The position numbers and the translations under genes were made by a program. DNA of 64,000 bases from Cephalopachus bancanus (lineage: Eukaryota > Chordata > Mammalia > Primates > Tarsiidae), in the NCBI GenBank assembly GCA_027257055.1, contig JAPVLO010000885.1:62001-126000 (forward strand), in the 5' to 3' direction. The notes under the pieces were generated by a model. That model had not been told where the DNA came from. It searched no databases and saw nothing but the letters and a program-made list of their open reading frames with translations. This document shows positions 1 through 13,396 of this stretch, one piece after another. The stretch's first letter is position 1. Each line of letters starts with the position of its first letter.

Positions 1-924
1 AAAATAAACAACAAGAGATCCTGGCAAGGATGTGAAGAAAAAAGAATGCTTCTACATTGCTGGTGGAAATGAAACTAGTGCAACCTCTTTGGAAGACAGT
101 ATGGTGATTTCTGAAAGAATTAGAAATTGACCTTCCACATAACACAGCAATCCTCCTATTGAAAATATATACCTGGAGGAACTCAAGTCATTCTACCAAA
201 ATGATACCTGCACACAGATGTTTGTTGCAGCTCTATTTACAATAACAAAAATATGGAAACAACCATGCTGCCCATCGAAGCTCGACTAGATAAAAAAAAA
301 AAAAAAACCTGTGGTACATGTACACAGTGGAATATTATGCAGTCATAAATAAGGACAAACATATGGACTTCGTAGCAACTTGGATGGATTTAGAGTCGAT
401 AATACTCTGTGATCTATCACAGAAACGAAGAAAAGTGGACCCTAGCCGGGCTCGGTGGCTCAGCCTGTAATCCTGCACCTTTGGGAGGTTAAGGTGAGTG
501 GATTGCCTGAGAACGCGGGTTCGAGACCTGCCTGGGCAGGCGAGACCTCATCTCTACAATAAAATCAAAAACTTAACCGGGCGTGGTAGTGCACGCCTGT
601 AATTCCGGCTACTCAGAAGGCTGAGGTGGAAGGATCGCCGGAGCCCAGCAGGTCGAGGCTGCGGTGGCCAGGAGCAGCCACTGCACTCCAGTCTGGGCGA
701 CAGAGTGAGACTCCAGCTCAAAAAAAAAAAAAAGTGGACCTTGAACAATTATCATAAGACTGTAAGAAAGGATTGACAGGGGATGGGGGAGGTGGGATTG
801 GCACTTGAGGGAAACTGGCAGGGAAGAGAGGGGCACATCTCATCAACAAGGGTACCTGCATAATGAACATTTGTATACCTAACCCTGAATTGTACCCCAC
901 ATCTTTAAAATAAAGAAAAAAAAT
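1..924 (+). mobile_element. L1 3' fragment (young lineage), cut by window edge
   Basis: This is the last part of an L1 ORF2 and its 3' UTR in sense orientation. It has the usual late-ORF2 succession (phrases for a TGGAAGACAGT stretch, ATATACCTGGAGGAACTCA, CATGCTGCCCATC) followed by a short G-rich 3' UTR and an end ACCCCACATCTTTAAAATAAA with an A-rich tail. The left end lies outside the window, so no target duplication can be checked. It is interrupted by an Alu at 444-729. Its 3' end matches that of the L1 at 4952-6770. The reading frame is broken and cannot be active. Confidence 0.9.
444..729 (+). mobile_element. Alu, derived (tarsier-like) subfamily
   Basis: A dimeric Alu inserted in the L1 3' end. 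It starts GCCGGGCTCGGTGGCTCAGCC, lacks the AACTTGG segment in the left arm (CCTGGGCAGGCGAGACC), has a right arm with GTCGAGGCTGCGGTGG, and ends in an A-tail. It is flanked by copies of AAAAGTGGACC (431-441 and just after the tail), the target-site duplication, which also joins the two L1 halves correctly. Confidence 0.93.
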
Positions 925-948
925 TAAAGCCAATTTTTTATGAATTAT

Positions 949-3645
949 TTCAAAAAGTTAAAGAGGAGAAAATGCTTCTCAATTTTTTCTGTGAAGCCAA
1001 TATTACCCTGACACCAAACCAAAGACATCACAAGAGAAGAAAACTACAGAGTAATATCTCTTATGAATATAGATGCTAAAATCCTCAACTTAGCAAACTG
1101 AATCCAGCAATACATAAAAAGAAATCTCATCATTATCAGCTGAGTTTTATCCCAGGAATTCAAGGTTTGTCATATATCCAAAATCAAAATCAATTAGTAC
1201 AATTCATCATACCATTGAAAATCAAAAATCATGGCCGGGCTCGGTGGCTCAGTCTGTAATCCCAGCACTTTGGGAGGCCGAGATGAGAGGATTGCCTGAG
1301 CCCGTGAGTTTGAGACCCACCTGGGCAACTTGGTAAGACCTCGTCTCCACAATAAATCAAAAATTAACTGGGCGTGGTAGTGCACGCCTGTAGTTCTGGC
1401 TACTTGGAAGGCTGAAGCGGATGGAGCATAGGAGCCTAGCAGGTTGAGGCTGCGGTGGCCGGGAGAGGCCACTGCACTCCAGTCTGGGTGACAGAGTGAG
1501 ACTCCAACTCAAAAAAACAATATCATATCGTCATCTCAGTAGAAGTAGAAAAATAATTTGGCAAAATTCAACTCAAGTTCATGATTTCAAAAAAAAGCAG
1601 TCAACACAGTAAAAATAGCAAGAAGTTTCCTCTGCCTTATAAAGGATATCTAACACAAACTTACAGCTAACATACTTAGTGGTGAAAGACTGAATGCTTT
1701 CTCCTAAGATCACGAACAACACAAGGATGTCTACTTTCTTTACTTCTATTCAATATTGTACTGGAAATTCGGGCCAGAAAAACTTGACAAAAATTATAAA
1801 TAAAAGACATCCAGATTAGAAAAGAAGATATAAAACTATCGCTATTTACAGATAGCATGATTATGTACAGAGAAAATCCTAAGAATCTACTAAAAAATCT
1901 ATCAAAACTAATAAATGAGTTCAGCAATGCTATTGAATATGAGATCAATATACAAAAATCAATTGTATTTCCATATACTTGCAATGGACAATTTAAATAT
2001 GAAATTAACATTATTTATTTACAATAACTTTAAACAGAATAGAATTGAAATGCATTTAGCAAAAGAAGCTTCAAACTTATAATCTGAAATATTCATGTTC
2101 ATGTATTGGAAGTCTTAACGTTGTTAAGATGGCAATAGATTCCAAGTTGATCTACAGATTTAGCATGGTTAACTTCTTTGAAGAAATAAACAATATTATT
2201 CTAAAATTCATATGAAAACAAGTAACTCACAATAGTCAAAACAATACTAAATAAGAACAAAGCAATGTGAAACTTCTGCAAGAACAGATATATAAATCAA
2301 TGCAATAGAACTGAGAGTCCAAAGAAAACTGACACATCTATAATAATCAACTGGTTTTTATAGCAGTGCCAAGGCCATCCAATGGACAAAAAACAGGCTT
2401 TTAAGCAATAGTGCTCAGACAATTGGACGGCCACATGCAAATGATAAAGTTGAACCTCAGACCATACATAAAAAGTAATTCAAAATGGATCCAAAATCTA
2501 CATGCAAGAAATAAAAATTTTTGAAATTATAATACTCTAAAAGAAAACATGAAGATAATCTTTATGTCCTTGGATTTAACAAAGGATTTTTAGACATGAT
2601 ACCAAAAGAATGAGCAAAAGATAAAATAAATTAATCAAAATTCATAAAATAAAAATCTTTGTATTTCAAAGATACTTTCAAAAAATGAAAGACAATGTAC
2701 AGAAGGTGAGAAAATATTTGAAAATCATACATTAACAAGAAGCTTGAATTCAGAGTATATAAAGAATACTTACAACTCAATAATAAAAGAACAAATAACC
2801 CAATTAAAAATGGGCAAAGTATCGCAATAGATATTTTTCAGGGAAAATATACAAATGGTCAGTAAGTACCTACTATGATTTACATTTTTAGTCATCACAA
2901 ATATGCAAATAAAAACCACAGCAATATACCGTTTCATACTCATTGAGATGGGTAGAATTAAAAAATCAGATAGAAAGAAGTACTGATGAAGAGGTGTGGG
3001 GAAAGAGGAACCCTTAAATGCTAATGTTGGGGGTGTAAAATGAAACAGCCAATTTGAAAAACAGTTCGACAGTTTCTCAATTGATGAATCATAGAGTAAC
3101 CATACGACCCAGTAATATCTCTCCAAGGCACCTACCCAAGGGAAATGAGAACATATATCCACACAAAACTCTGCACACAAATGTTCATAGAGACATTATT
3201 CATGTTAGCTAAAAACTGAAAATGATCCATATGCCTATGAACTGATGAACGGATAAGCAAAATTTGGTAAAATCATATAATACGATGCTATTTGTCATTT
3301 AAAAAAATGAAGTACTGATACATAATACAACATGGAAGAACCTTGAAAACATTATGGTAAATGAAAGATGACTGTCACAAATGATCACATATTGTATTAT
3401 TTCATTCATACAAAATTTCCAGAATCTAAATATCTCTAGAAACAGAAAGTAGATTAGCACTTGCTTAGATCTGGGGGAGGATTGAAAAAGAAGGTATGGG
3501 TTTCTTTTTAAGGTAATAAACATGTTCTAAAATTGTGATATGGTTGCACATATCTGTGAATACACTAAAACCACTGAACTGTACAGTTTAAATGGGTGAG
3601 CTATATGGTATGTGAATTATATCTCCAACAAAGCTCTTAAAATGA
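949..3645 (+). mobile_element. Ancient L1 (L1M-type), ORF2 3' part and 3' UTR
   Basis: A diverged L1 in sense orientation, running from the reverse-transcriptase region (motif remnants around ACACCAAACCAAAGACAT and CCAGGAATTCAAGG) through the late ORF2 (GGGCAAAGT, ATGCAAATAAAAACCACA) to a mammalian L1M-style 3' end with GATATGGTTGCACA and AACTGTACAGTTTAAATGGG. It has many indels and stops and is not coding. It is interrupted by an Alu at 1233-1517. Confidence 0.85.
1233..1517 (+). mobile_element. Alu, AACTTGG-containing subfamily
   Basis: A full dimeric Alu inside the ancient L1. It keeps the longer left arm (CCTGGGCAACTTGG) and AATAAATCAAAAATTA, so it is an older subtype than the 444-729 copy. 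Short A-tail; the target duplication is blurred by mutation. Confidence 0.92.
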
Positions 3646-3980
3646 TCACATAGAATTTTTAAATATTAAATTAGATAAGTGCTGATCCTCTCAGTTATTA
3701 TCAAAGTGAGTTTTGGCAAAGGGCTTTCTCAGGCATTCAGGTGATAGAAGTCATAGCTGCTGCTTGAGGAAAAATTTGGCCACTTGCAGCTATGCTTGGG
3801 ACTCAATTCAGTGTAGGATAGCCCTCCTATAGGAAGAGAATACAAGTCAGGTATTTCGATTTTCATAGCTCATGCTTCCTGATAACTGTCCTTCAAATCT
3901 CTCAGAGCAAAATTAATGATACCCAGGTTCTGCTAAAAGCCTACTGAGGGCAGCTGCTTATTATAGCTAAGAGCCGAAGG
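3646..3980. other. Unique sequence, nothing recognised
   Basis: AT-rich non-repetitive sequence between the old L1 and a hAT MITE. I see no open frame, RNA gene or regulatory motif that stands out. Confidence 0.5.
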
Positions 3981-4303
3981 CAGATTGGCAAACTTTGTCT
4001 GTAGAACTACACTGTGTATGTTTTAGGCTTTGTGGACCACATAGTCTCTGTTGCAAGGATTCAGTTCTACCATTATAGGCAAGGACATTATGAAAGCAAA
4101 TGAATATGGTTGTATTCAAATTAAATTTTATTTATGGACACTGAAACTTTAATTTCATGCAATTTCCATATGTAATGGAATATTATTTTTCTTTTGGTTT
4201 TTAAAGAACATTTTAAAATGTAAAATCATTCATAGATCATAGGCCATACAAAAACAGGCAGCAGGCTGCATTTGGTCTTTGGCTTATAATTTGTTGACCC
4301 CTG
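3981..4303 (+). mobile_element. hAT-type non-autonomous DNA transposon (MITE)
   Basis: The ends are imperfect terminal inverted repeats: CAGATTGGCAAACTTTGTCT at the left and TTTGTTGACCCCTG at the right. Inside are the family's characteristic segments: TTTTAGGCTTTGTGG, GTCTCTGTTGCA, and AAATTTTATTTATGG (the usual AAACTTTATTTA element). The 8 bases before (GCCGAAGG) and after (GCCTAAGG, sharing one G with the end) match at 7 of 8, as expected for a hAT target duplication. The central part carries extra AT-rich sequence. I do not assign a database name. Confidence 0.75.
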
Positions 4304-4721
4304 CCTAAGGAACTTGTTACCTGTTAACACTAGCCATTAAGTGTAGACTTTGCTAAGTAATTTAATCACCAGAAATTTTTGTACCTTAATATTATTAATT
4401 TTAACTTTAAAAAATGTCTTTACTAAGTTACATATATTTATTTTTAATAGCCATATTTAAAAAACTTTAAAAATAAGTTTCTATATCCTCTATAAAATGC
4501 AAAGCTGTCCTTATGTGAGGGCCCTTGTAAGACTACAAATACAATAAATTAATTTTAGAATTTAGTGTAGGGAAGAGTTTAATAGTATTCTTAGAATCTA
4601 ATGTTTCTTTTTTATCAAACAATGAGAATTAGATAGTTCATAATGGTTTCATTATTTCATTACAATTCAAATTATATTAATTCAGATTTTATTAAATTTA
4701 TTACTCCATATATCTTTTTTT
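4304..4721. other. AT-rich unique stretch
   Basis: Very AT-rich sequence with no open frame or recognisable repeat. Confidence 0.4.
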
Positions 4722-4856
4722 TGTAACTTTTATTTTTTTTAGAGATGAAGTTTCGCTATGTTACCCAGGCTGGTTTAAACCTGGCCTCAAGCCATCCTTC
4801 CTACCTGGCTTCCCAAAGTGCTGGAAATACAGGCATGAACCACTGCACCTGGTCTA
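4722..4856 (-). mobile_element. Alu-related single monomer (old)
   Basis: One antisense Alu arm: a poly-T run, then a 7SL-like antisense consensus including CCTCAAGCCATCCTTCC and CCCAAAGTGCTGG...ACAGGCATGAACCACTGC. It is only about 130 bp long and has no second arm, so it is a free-monomer fossil or a truncated old Alu. Confidence 0.75.
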
Positions 4857-4951
4857 TATTTGTATTTCCATGATTCAATTGTTTGTCCATATTTCATTTT
4901 ACAGTCCGTCATCTGCTTTGGAGATAATCGAGGTAAGTATTTTAAAAGTTA

Positions 4952-6770
4952 TGAGAATACAATGTATAAAATAAATGTGCAAAAGACAGTCGCATTTCTA
5001 TACACCAACAATAAACAAACAGAAACCCAAATAAAAAACACAATCCCACTCACAATAGCCACAAAAAAACCGAAATACCTTGGCAACTTCCTAACCAGAG
5101 ACATAAAAGACCTTTACAATGAAAACTACAAAACACTGCTCAAAGAAATCAAAGATGACACAAACAAATGGAAAAATATTCCACACTCATAGACTGGAAG
5201 AATCAACATTGTTAAGATGTCCAACCTACCCAAGGCAATCTACAGATTTAACACACTACCCATTAAATTACCAGCAGCATCCTTCTCAGACCTGGAAATG
5301 ACAATACAGGAATTCACATGGAAACATAAACGACCACGAATAACCAAAACAATCCTCAGGAAAAAAAAAAAAAGTAGGAGGCATCACACTCTCAGACTTT
5401 AACCTTATTATAAAGCTTCAATAATCAGAACAGCCTAGTATTGGTACAGGAACAGGCATATAGACCAATGGAACAGGATAGAGATTCCAGAAGAAAAGAC
5501 TCAATTTCTCAACCAACTTATCTTTCAACAAAGCCTCCACAACCAACCACTAGGGAGAGAACTTATTCAGTAAATGGTGCTGGGAAAACTGGCTGATGCA
5601 GAAGATTTAATCAAGACCCCTACCTATCACCATGCACAAAAATCAACTCTAAATGGATCAAAGCCTTAAACGTAAAACCCCAAACCATAAGAACCTTAGA
5701 AAATGCAGGAGACACCCTTATGGAAATTGGAGCTGGCAACCAATTCCTTATCAAAGCCCCAAGTGCCCATGCCATAAGAGATAAGTTTGACAAGTGGGAC
5801 CTCATCAAACTGACAAGCTTCTGCAAAGTCAAAGAAACCATCAAGAGAGCAGGGAGACAGCCCACAGACTGGGAAAAAAATATTTGGCAACTGCATGTCT
5901 GACAAAGGCCTAACATCTAGGATCTACAAGGAACTCAAACTTGCCGAAAACAAAAAACAAACAGCCCCATGACAAAGTGGACAAAAGATATGAATAGACA
6001 CTTCTCAAAAGAAGACACATGAGCAGCCAACAAATACATGAAAAGAATGCTCAGCCTCACTAGTCATCAAAGAAATGCAAATTAAAACCACACTAAGATA
6101 CCACCTTAACTCCAGTCAGGTTGGCCATCATCAATAACTCAAAATACAACAGATGCTGGAGAGGATGCGGGGAAAAGGGAACACTTCTATGTTGTGGGTG
6201 GGAGTGTAAACTAGTACAACCTCTGTGGAAAACAGTTTGACGATTCTTAAAAGATCTAAAATCGACCTTTCATATGACCCATAATCCCCCTACTGGGAAT
6301 ATACCCAGAGGAACTCAAATCACACACAAATGTTTATTGCAGCATTGTTCACAATAACAAAAATATGGAACCAACCATGCTGCCCATCAAAAGAGGACTG
6401 GATTAAAAAAAATGTGATACATATACATGATGTAATATTACACAGTCATAAAGAAGGACAAAATTATGAACTTCACAGCAACTTGGATGGACTTAGAGTC
6501 TATAATACTGAGTGATCTATCACAGAAACAAAGAACTGAGTATCACATGTTCTCACTCATAAGGGAACCTTGAACAATTACCATAATACTATAAGAAAAG
6601 GATTGGCAGTAGTGGGACATTGCAGGGGGCTGGGAGGGATTGGCAGTAGGGGGAATTGCCAGAGGGGGCACACCTCATCTGCAAGGATACCTGCATAATG
6701 AACATTTGCATACCTAACCCTGAATTGTACCCCACATCTTTAAAATAAAAACTTTTTAAAAGAAGAAAAA
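4952..6770 (+). mobile_element. L1 3' half (young lineage)
   Basis: About 1.8 kb of L1 covering the C-terminal half of ORF2 and the 3' UTR. Recognisable blocks in order: CATTTCTATACACCAACAAT, CTTTACAATGAAAACTAC, ATGGAACAGGATAGAG, AAATGGTGCTGGGAAAACTGG, ACAAGCTTCTGCAAAGTC, ACCATGCTGCCCATC, and an end CCCACATCTTTAAAATAAAA. Several frameshifts and an internal A-run at about 5361 break the frame. 5'-truncated; no clear target duplication. Confidence 0.9.
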
Positions 6771-6799
6771 AAACTTTAAAATATTTTTCCTCGCGTTAT

Positions 6800-7960
6800 G
6801 ATTTGCCTTGCACTCTTTTAATTATGTCTTTTGATGAAAATATTTTTATAAATCTTTTAAATAAATTTTTTATAAATGTCGTTCAATTTATAATTTATTT
6901 TCTTTATGAATTTTTCTCCTTGTATACTGTTTAGGGGACCTTTGCTAACTCCAAATGTATAAAAGTTTTCTTTCTCAAGCTTTAGTTTTACTTTTTATGT
7001 TTAGGTCACAATTCATCTTAGATTGACGTTTTTATATAGTGAGAGGAGAGATCAAGGCTTTATTTGGCTATTTAAATTAATCTGGCACCATTTATTGAAA
7101 GAGCTATTTCTTCCTCACTGAATGTTAGTGGAAGGTGGTCATGTGACTACTTCTGAATTCTCTGCCTATTTAGTCTATTTCTGTACAATTAAGTGTCATA
7201 ATTACTGTAGCTGTAAAATAAATATCTGGTAATGTTAATTTAGTAATGTAAATCCTCCAGCTTTGTTCTTGTTCTTCAAGATTGCCTTGGCTATTCTTAT
7301 CTATTCTACTGCATCTCCTTATAAATTTCAGAATAAGGGCAACCCCTTCGGGGTTCCCTCCCACCATGGGAGCTTCTCTGTCCTCTCAATAAATCCTGCT
7401 TACTCAAAAAAATAAAAATTAAAAATAAATTTCAGAATGAACTTGTCAAATTACAAGCACACACATACAAATTGGCTGATTTTCTGAGGGGAGTTGCATT
7501 AATCCTACAGATAAATTTGGGGAGAATTGAAATGGTTACAATATAGAGTCTTCCAATTAATTAGCTTAGTTTATCCCTTTAATTATTTAGGTTTCCTTTA
7601 ATTATCCACAGCCGCACTTTGTGGTTTCCTGTTTGCTGCTGTTTTGAAAGTATTGAGTCTTTTTTTCTAGATGTTTTAAAAATTTTCTCTTTCACATTAG
7701 TTTTCAGCAGTTTTGTTATGATGTGTCTATATGTGGCTTTCTTTTTAAAAATTCTGCTTGAAGTTTATCACAATTCGTGAATTGGGGGTGAATTTATTTT
7801 GTTCATTTTGAAAATTCAAAGCTACTCTTTTGCTGTCTATTTTCTTTAAGATATTGATCACAATAATTTTAAAGTCTGGTAACTGAATGGCTAGATTTCC
7901 AGTCTTTTTCTCTTTTCCAGATACTTCTCTTTAAGCTGATTTTTGTTGTTATGCATAATT
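6800..7960 (-). mobile_element. Ancient L1 in antisense, carrying a small retrocopy
   Basis: Antisense L1 ORF2 sequence of an old type (CACCATTTATTGAAAGAGCT, CTTGGCTATTCTTATCTATT, TTAATCCTACAGATAAATTTG), followed by sequence like an old L1 3' end (GTTTTGTTATGATGTGTCTA). Strongly decayed. It is interrupted at 7335-7424 by a separate retroposed sequence. Confidence 0.7.
7335..7424 (+). mobile_element. Short retrocopy of an LTR-derived polyadenylated RNA
   Basis: A 90-bp insertion in the antisense L1, flanked by a perfect 14-bp direct repeat ATAAATTTCAGAAT (7321-7334 and 7425-7438). It reads like the R region of a retroviral LTR (CTTCGGGGTTCCCTCCCACC, then TCTCAATAAATCCTGCTTACTC) with AATAAA about 15 bases before an A-rich tail. 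The arrangement (3'-end RNA, poly-A, long duplication) is that of an L1-mobilised, 5'-truncated transcript rather than a proviral LTR. Confidence 0.75.
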
Positions 7961-7961
7961 T

Positions 7962-8246
7962 TGAGTTGGAGTCTTACTCTTTGTCACCTGGACTGGAATG
8001 CAGTGGCACACTCACAGCCACCGCAACCTAAACTTGCTGGGTTTAGGCAATCCTTCCACCCCAGCCTTTCAAGTAGCTGGAACTATAGATGCATGCCACC
8101 ACGCCCAGCTAGTTTTTGTGATTTATTGTAGAGACAAGGTATCGCCAAATTACCCAGACTGGTCTCGAAACCCCAGGCTCAGGCAATCCTCTTGCCTCAG
8201 CCTCCCAAAATGTTGGGATTACAGGCAAGCCACCACACCCAGCCAG
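7962..8246 (-). mobile_element. Alu, antisense
   Basis: An antisense Alu with TTTGAGTTGGAGTCTTACTC, AGCCACCGCAACC, CAAGTAGCTGGAACTA and GATTACAGGCAAGCCACCA. Both arms present; moderately diverged. Confidence 0.9.
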
Positions 8247-9540
8247 TTAATGTTTTAGTTGAGTGCCAGACATCGTCTTTAAAACATCATGAAAGGTCTA
8301 AATGTGTTGCTCTTCCTCCAGAGAAGATCTACTATTTCTCTTATCAAGGTTGCAAAGGGACAGGTCACCTAAATCCAATCCTGAACTGAAGTGACCCAAG
8401 ACTAGTTTGCAGACTTTACATAAATTCCCTCTCTTATTTTGCCTCTATTCTTAGAGTTTAATCCTTTATAGACTCCAATTGAGAGCCTGTAGAGTCTCTA
8501 ACAACACAACCTCTTGAGGTATCCTGAACTCTAGTGTTTTGCTTCCAAAACATGAATTGTGAAAAACTCCACTTGGATCTTTAGCTATTTTCTGCTTGTT
8601 TTCTTGTCATCTTGCCCTGCGCAGGTTTTTGAAAAAAAGCTTTAAGGAGGAAATTGGTACCAAGTATCTAACTCAAGTATTTGTACCTTCTTTCTCTTTG
8701 GGATCTTAGCTTCTCGTGTTTTAACGCCTTTGAATACCAGAAGTACAATATCTGTCCTGCCATTCTGTGAGTTTGACAAAAGTTGTCCTGGCTTCTCTAC
8801 TTCTTTCTCAACACCAAGAATTAGCAAATGGACCAAGGAGAAAAGTTGTAGATAAAAACTTGTTCTTATCTCTATTACCTTTCCTTCTCTTTAGGATCTG
8901 AACCCTCAAATTCTAGTTGTCTTTGACCAAAGGAGATCTTGAATTTTGTCTAAGTTTTCTGTTTGTTCTCCTCAGGAGTAGTGATATGCTGCAAGCTACT
9001 GTATTAAACTCAGTAACATATATGTATCTTTGAATTAATTATACTATTTGAGTATATCATGGGTTAGAAATTCCACAAAATGTTCATAAAATATTTACAA
9101 TATTTATCATGTAAGTCACAAAAAAACAATAAAACACAAAAGCAGGACATATGCAAATTACTTTTTCCAACTTTACTGAGTCAACTAGAAATAAAAAAAA
9201 AATCCTAGCCTAAAACACAAAAGACTTGAAAATAAAAAAAAAACTTGCTTTAAGAATAAGTCAGAATGGACATACAGAAAACTTAGATATATGAAATGAT
9301 TAAATCATTGCATTCCAGTCTTAGTCTTAAAAGAAAGTGGCTGAGAGGGAAATATGTAAAACCTTAGCTGCATTGGTTAAAAACAAGAAACATAAAAATA
9401 TATTAATTGAAAATTTATCTTGAGACAGGAAAAATGGCATAATAATCTGAAATAAATTAATATAAAAACACAAAAATTATAAAGACTGGAACAAAAATTA
9501 GAATACATGATAAATACCTGAACCCGTTTTTTTAGAAATA
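8247..9540. other. Mostly unassigned AT-rich sequence
   Basis: The first few hundred bases may continue an old antisense L1 3' region (GACCCAAGACTAGTTTGCAG). The rest, including a 64-codon minus frame at 8642-8836, shows no family resemblance that I recognise. No RNA gene or promoter signal is evident. Confidence 0.4.
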
Positions 9541-9551
9541 AGAATAAAATT

Positions 9552-9840
9552 GCCGGGCTCGGTGGCTCAGCCTGTAATCCCGTGCCTTGGGAGGCTGAGG
9601 TGAGTGAATTGCCTGAGCCCGTGGGTTCGAGACCCACCTGGGCAACTTGGCGAGACCTCATCTCTACAAGAAATCAAAAAATTAGCCAGGTGTGGTAGCA
9701 CATGCCTGTAGTTCCAGCTACTTGGAAGACTGAGGCGGAAGGATCGCCGGAGCCCAGCAGGTTGAGGCTGCGGTGGCCAGGAGCGGCCACTGCGCTCCAG
9801 TCTGGGCGACAGAGTGAGACTCCAACTCAAAAAAAAAAAA
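9552..9840 (+). mobile_element. Alu with perfect target duplication
   Basis: A full dimeric Alu with an A-tail, flanked by AGAATAAAATTG at 9541-9552 and 9841-9852. Little diverged, so relatively young. Confidence 0.94.
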
Positions 9841-9852
9841 AGAATAAAATTG

Positions 9853-10392
9853 ACAGATATTTGAAAATTCTCACCAAAAAAATTAAGAATGCTAAAAATG
9901 TCATGACTACAAAATAGAGAAATTGTTTTCAAGAATTTTAGAAATAAATCTGCTAATTTTGATGAAATGAGGCATCTTGTAAAAAGTTAGAAATGAAAGA
10001 AAAAACTCAATACAGGACACAACATTAACTTGATAGCTTCAAAAATAGTTTTAAAGTGAGACAAATCTATACTCCTCCTAAAGCCCTAGGTGAAATTTTA
10101 AAAATTGAAATGTAATACATTTCAAGGAAAAAGGTAAAAACTGAAAGCAGAAGAGGTTAAACAACTTTGCCAATGTCACACAACTAGAAACTGATGCGTC
10201 TTTAAAAAAAAAAAAAAGTTTTCAGGGTATAAAAGTTTAAATAGCATTTATATCAAATAATAATAATAAAATTGCAAAATAAAAAGTATAACACATGAGC
10301 ACAAATGCCAAAATCTAAACAAAAATATTAGCAAAATAATTTCAGAAGAATCTTAAAGAATATATTATAACCAATTAAAAAATTTTTAATGT
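9853..10392. other. AT-rich sequence, possibly L1-derived
   Basis: A-rich text with weak L1-like character and no frame. It ends at the GAPDH retrocopy. Confidence 0.35.
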
Positions 10393-10401
10393 TGCAATGA
10401 C

Positions 10402-11655
<1,254 letters not shown>

Positions 11656-11869
11656 TGTAATGATGGTTTAAATGTAGGAAAAATATAATTAATAGGTTAA
11701 AGGAAAAAAATCATATGACTATGTAAACTAATGGAAAAACAATGAAATGGGGAACAAACCAATTCCTAACAGAAAAAAAAATAAAATAAAATTATACATA
11801 GCCTAGAAATATGTATAATGCACGACAAAGAGGGGCTTCCATTTCTGATAACTATGGAGAGGCAATATC

Positions 11870-13110
11870 TTACTTTATAGTGAAACACCGAAGATAGTTC
11901 AAGTAAAGTCAGGAATAACACAAGGATGCCTGATATCACATCTTTTATTTAACATTGATCTAGAATTCCTAACAAATGTAATTATACAGCACAAATATGA
12001 AAAATATATAAATACTGGGAAGAAAAATATTATAATATGTGGCTAATATTATTTACCTATAGATGTAATAGAATAAAAATCAAAATATTTAGAACCAATA
12101 AAGGAATTTAATAAATATATAAGAAGACCTATATAAGAAGACCAATATACAAGAATCATTAGTGTTCTTATTTAACAACTGTAGCCAATTTTTAAAAAAT
12201 AGAAAAATTTATTTTACCATCCCACAGCAATTTTTTGAAAAGTAGGAATAAACTTAAAATACAAGACCTATAAGAAGATGATAATAAAATGTTACTGACA
12301 GACATGAAAAATGCCTGAATAAATAGATAAAAATACCATCTTCTAGGAAACAAAGATTCAATATTTTTTAAAGATGCCACTCCCCAAATTACTTTATGCA
12401 TTTAATGCAAAAACTTAATCAATATCTTAATGGAATTTAGGCGATTGTAAAGTTCATTTGGATGATCAAGTGCCTGAGACTAACCATGAAATTTGTGAAA
12501 AGAAAAATTGTGACAGAAGCACTTTTATACTACTTTTCAAATTTACTCTAATATTTTAGTACTTAAAATAATGTAATATCAGTTCACATCAAGACATACA
12601 GTCCCAAAGAAAAGAATATAGACTCTAGACAAGCCCATATATATGTATGCATGAGTCTATGTTTGTATTTTTATATGAAATAAGGCAGTATTTCAAGTTC
12701 TTGATGAAAACACAAACAATTGAGTAAATTGGGCTGATAAAGTTGAAAATTTATTTGTAAACCAATAAATTTGCACCTCTACCTCACACCATATACAAAA
12801 GTAAAATCCAGGTGACATGGTTATCTAAAAAAAAATTCAATAGGGAGGGATAAGTTCAAGAGATCTATTGTATATAATGGTGAATATAGCTGATAATAAC
12901 ATATTGTATACTTGAAAATTTCTGAAAGTAGATTTTAAGCATTCTCACCACAAAACAAAAATTTTACAAATGTGAGTTAGTGCATATGTTAAGTAGCTTG
13001 TGTTAGTCCTTTAACAATTTTTTTTCCAAAGCATCTCATTGTACACCATAAGTATATATATACATTTTACTTCGCAATAAAGAAAATGATTTTTTTAAAA
13101 AATAAAAACC
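11870..13110 (+). mobile_element. Ancient L1 ORF2 and 3' UTR
   Basis: Diverged L1 in sense: GTCAGGAATAACACAAGGATG, TATATAAGAAGACCAATATAC, then an old L1M 3' UTR (TAATGGTGAATATAGCTGATA, GCATCTCATTGTACACC) and an A-rich end near 13110. Heavily mutated. Confidence 0.75.
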
Positions 13111-13396
13111 ACTTTGGGATGGGAAAGACCTTACTAAAAAGAAACAAAACCCAGAAGTCATATAGAAAGTGATTAACAGATATGATTACACAAAAAGATA
13201 AAACACTTATATTACAAAAGACACCATGAACAAAATACAAAAAAAAGGCAAAAGGAGTCTGAGAGAGATTATCTGTAACATTTATAGAAGCAAAGCCTTA
13301 TCAGTCAGAATAAATCAAGAACTCTATATTGATATTTAAAAAGTAAAACACCCAATTAGAAATATGAGAAAAAATATATATGCTTACAATTCAGAG
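13111..13396 (+). mobile_element. Ancient L1 ORF2 fragment (host of the next L1)
   Basis: Late-ORF2 sequence of an older L1 that resumes after the young L1 at about 14270 (TTCAACCTCACCAGTTGTCC) and runs to about 14930, so the young L1 is nested in it. Confidence 0.65.

Noticed and set aside
1676..2011. 111-codon minus-strand frame
   Set aside because: Antisense shadow of an ancient L1 ORF2.
11824..11840. GACAAAGAGGGGCTTCC identical to part of the GAPDH retrocopy at 10442-10458
   Set aside because: A 17-base match in 64 kb has a non-trivial chance probability, and no further similarity surrounds it.
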